Positions 63,250-64,000 of a stretch of DNA of 64,000 bases are shown here, piece by piece. Numbering within the stretch: position 1 is the stretch's first letter; each line of letters opens with the position of its first letter. Source of the stretch: Fonsecaea monophora (Eukaryota; Ascomycota; Eurotiomycetes; Chaetothyriales; Herpotrichiellaceae); NCBI RefSeq assembly GCF_001642475.1, contig NW_019173957.1, positions 1 through 64,000 of the forward strand, in the 5' to 3' direction. The notes below the pieces were generated by a model that worked only from the letters and a program-made list of their open reading frames with translations, made no database searches and was not told the origin of the DNA. The translations under genes and the position numbers were made by a program.

Positions 63250-64000
63250 ATGTTGGGACTTACACGATCAAAGAACCAATCTCCCGCGGAAGATACCTTC
63301 CCGACCGGTCAATTCCTCGTTCTAGGTGAGTTTGCAGCCTCATTTGTAGGAACCAACTGGCTGACCACCGTTGCCAGCAATATGTCGTCTCGCAGAGCCC
63401 GTCGCCGTTACATCCATCTTCCCATATGCCTGGCTGATGGTCAAGCAATTCGGTATGGCTGACGCATCCTTTTGGGCCGGTGTTCTCATCGCCTCCTTTT
63501 CCCTCACCGAAGCTCTCTGCTCGTTGCTATGGGGAGGACTATCGGATCGCATCGGAAGAAGGCCAGTTCTCCTCTTTGGCTGCTTTGGGACAATGATTTC
63601 ACTTATGATTGTGGGCTTTTCCACCAGCTTCACCATGGCTCTTGCCGGGAGAATCCTCGGCGGTGCGCTCAATGGAAACATCGGTACGCACCTCGCCATC
63701 TTATGGATCAAAATCTGGAAGCTGACGGATGAATAGGAGTAATACAAACCATGGTCGGAGAGCTCACGACCAAACCAGAATGGGAGCCCAAGGCATATGC
63801 CATCATGCCATTCGTATGGGCCATTGGTACAATTATTGGACCTGCAATCGGCGGCATTTTTGCCAACCCTGCAGCGTCCTATCCAGATGCCTTTTCCAAA
63901 CAAGGGCTTTTTGGTCAATTTCCTTGGCTTCTCCCGAACCTCATCTGCGCTTCGCTCATGCTTGTTAGCATTCTCAATGGCTACCTGTATTTGAGAGAAA
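63250..64000 (+). CDS. MFS transporter, ZIFL/YCR023c-like, truncated by window end
   Basis: Exons 63250-63325, 63378-63683 and 63737 to beyond 64000, with introns of 52 and 53 bp. About 215 residues are visible and no stop is reached. Helix 1 begins right after a short N-terminus (TFPTGQFLVLAICRLAEPVA), followed by SIFPYAWLMVKQFG. The A-like motif between helices 2 and 3 is WGGLSDRIGRRPVLLFG, then LAGRILGGALNGNIGVIQTM and MPFVWAIGTIIGPAIGG. This order is typical of the fungal family related to plant zinc-induced-facilitator-like and yeast YCR023c transporters. Substrate unknown. Missing: roughly helices 6-12. Confidence 0.88.

Overview
The window reads as nuclear DNA of a filamentous ascomycete (Pezizomycotina). 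Genes are monocistronic, lie on both strands and carry short GT-AG introns of about 44-190 bp. Intergenic gaps are 0.1-4.6 kb. The content is typical of the group: Sch9-type kinase, Ada2, mitochondrial glycine decarboxylase, Zn2Cys6 regulator, APC and Dal5-type transporters, and secreted Cys-rich proteins. Placement in Eurotiomycetes/Chaetothyriales is only an impression. I see no rRNA, tRNA, CRISPR array, intact transposon or organellar gene.

Left part (1-26 kb): at the edge is a small membrane protein of an uncharacterised fungal family, then a secreted Cys-rich protein, then a gene-poor 3 kb holding what may be a decayed gene end. A conserved block follows: SCH9/schA (minus) divergent from ADA2 (plus), a small basic coiled-coil protein, GCV2 (glycine cleavage P-protein), a 95-aa Gly-rich protein split by an intron (minus), an arylsulfotransferase-like membrane protein (minus), an F-box protein (minus), and a Ufd1-domain protein with zinc fingers and a UBA-like end (plus).

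Middle (26.7-37.8 kb): this is the most cluster-like part. It holds a fungal transcription-factor-like protein without a DNA-binding zinc cluster, a three-exon Rieske oxygenase, a Zn2Cys6 activator, a PhyH-type Fe(II)/2-oxoglutarate dioxygenase and a ten-exon APC-family amine/amino-acid permease. They form two divergent pairs (oxygenase with regulator; dioxygenase with permease) whose 3' ends face each other at short distance. A pathway that imports and oxidises a nitrogenous compound, perhaps a quaternary amine or betaine, is my inference.

Right part (38-64 kb): a secreted GPI-type 8-Cys protein, a mitochondrial ABC1/UbiB-type kinase, a Dal5/Tna1-type MFS carrier followed by two different 15-bp minisatellites, a 1,372-aa largely disordered protein, a 4.6-kb gene-free stretch, a BTB-like protein, a conserved type-I membrane protein, a TMEM135-like membrane protein, and the start of a second MFS transporter cut by the window end.

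Exon limits were read by hand from splice consensus and reading-frame continuity; no RNA evidence was available.
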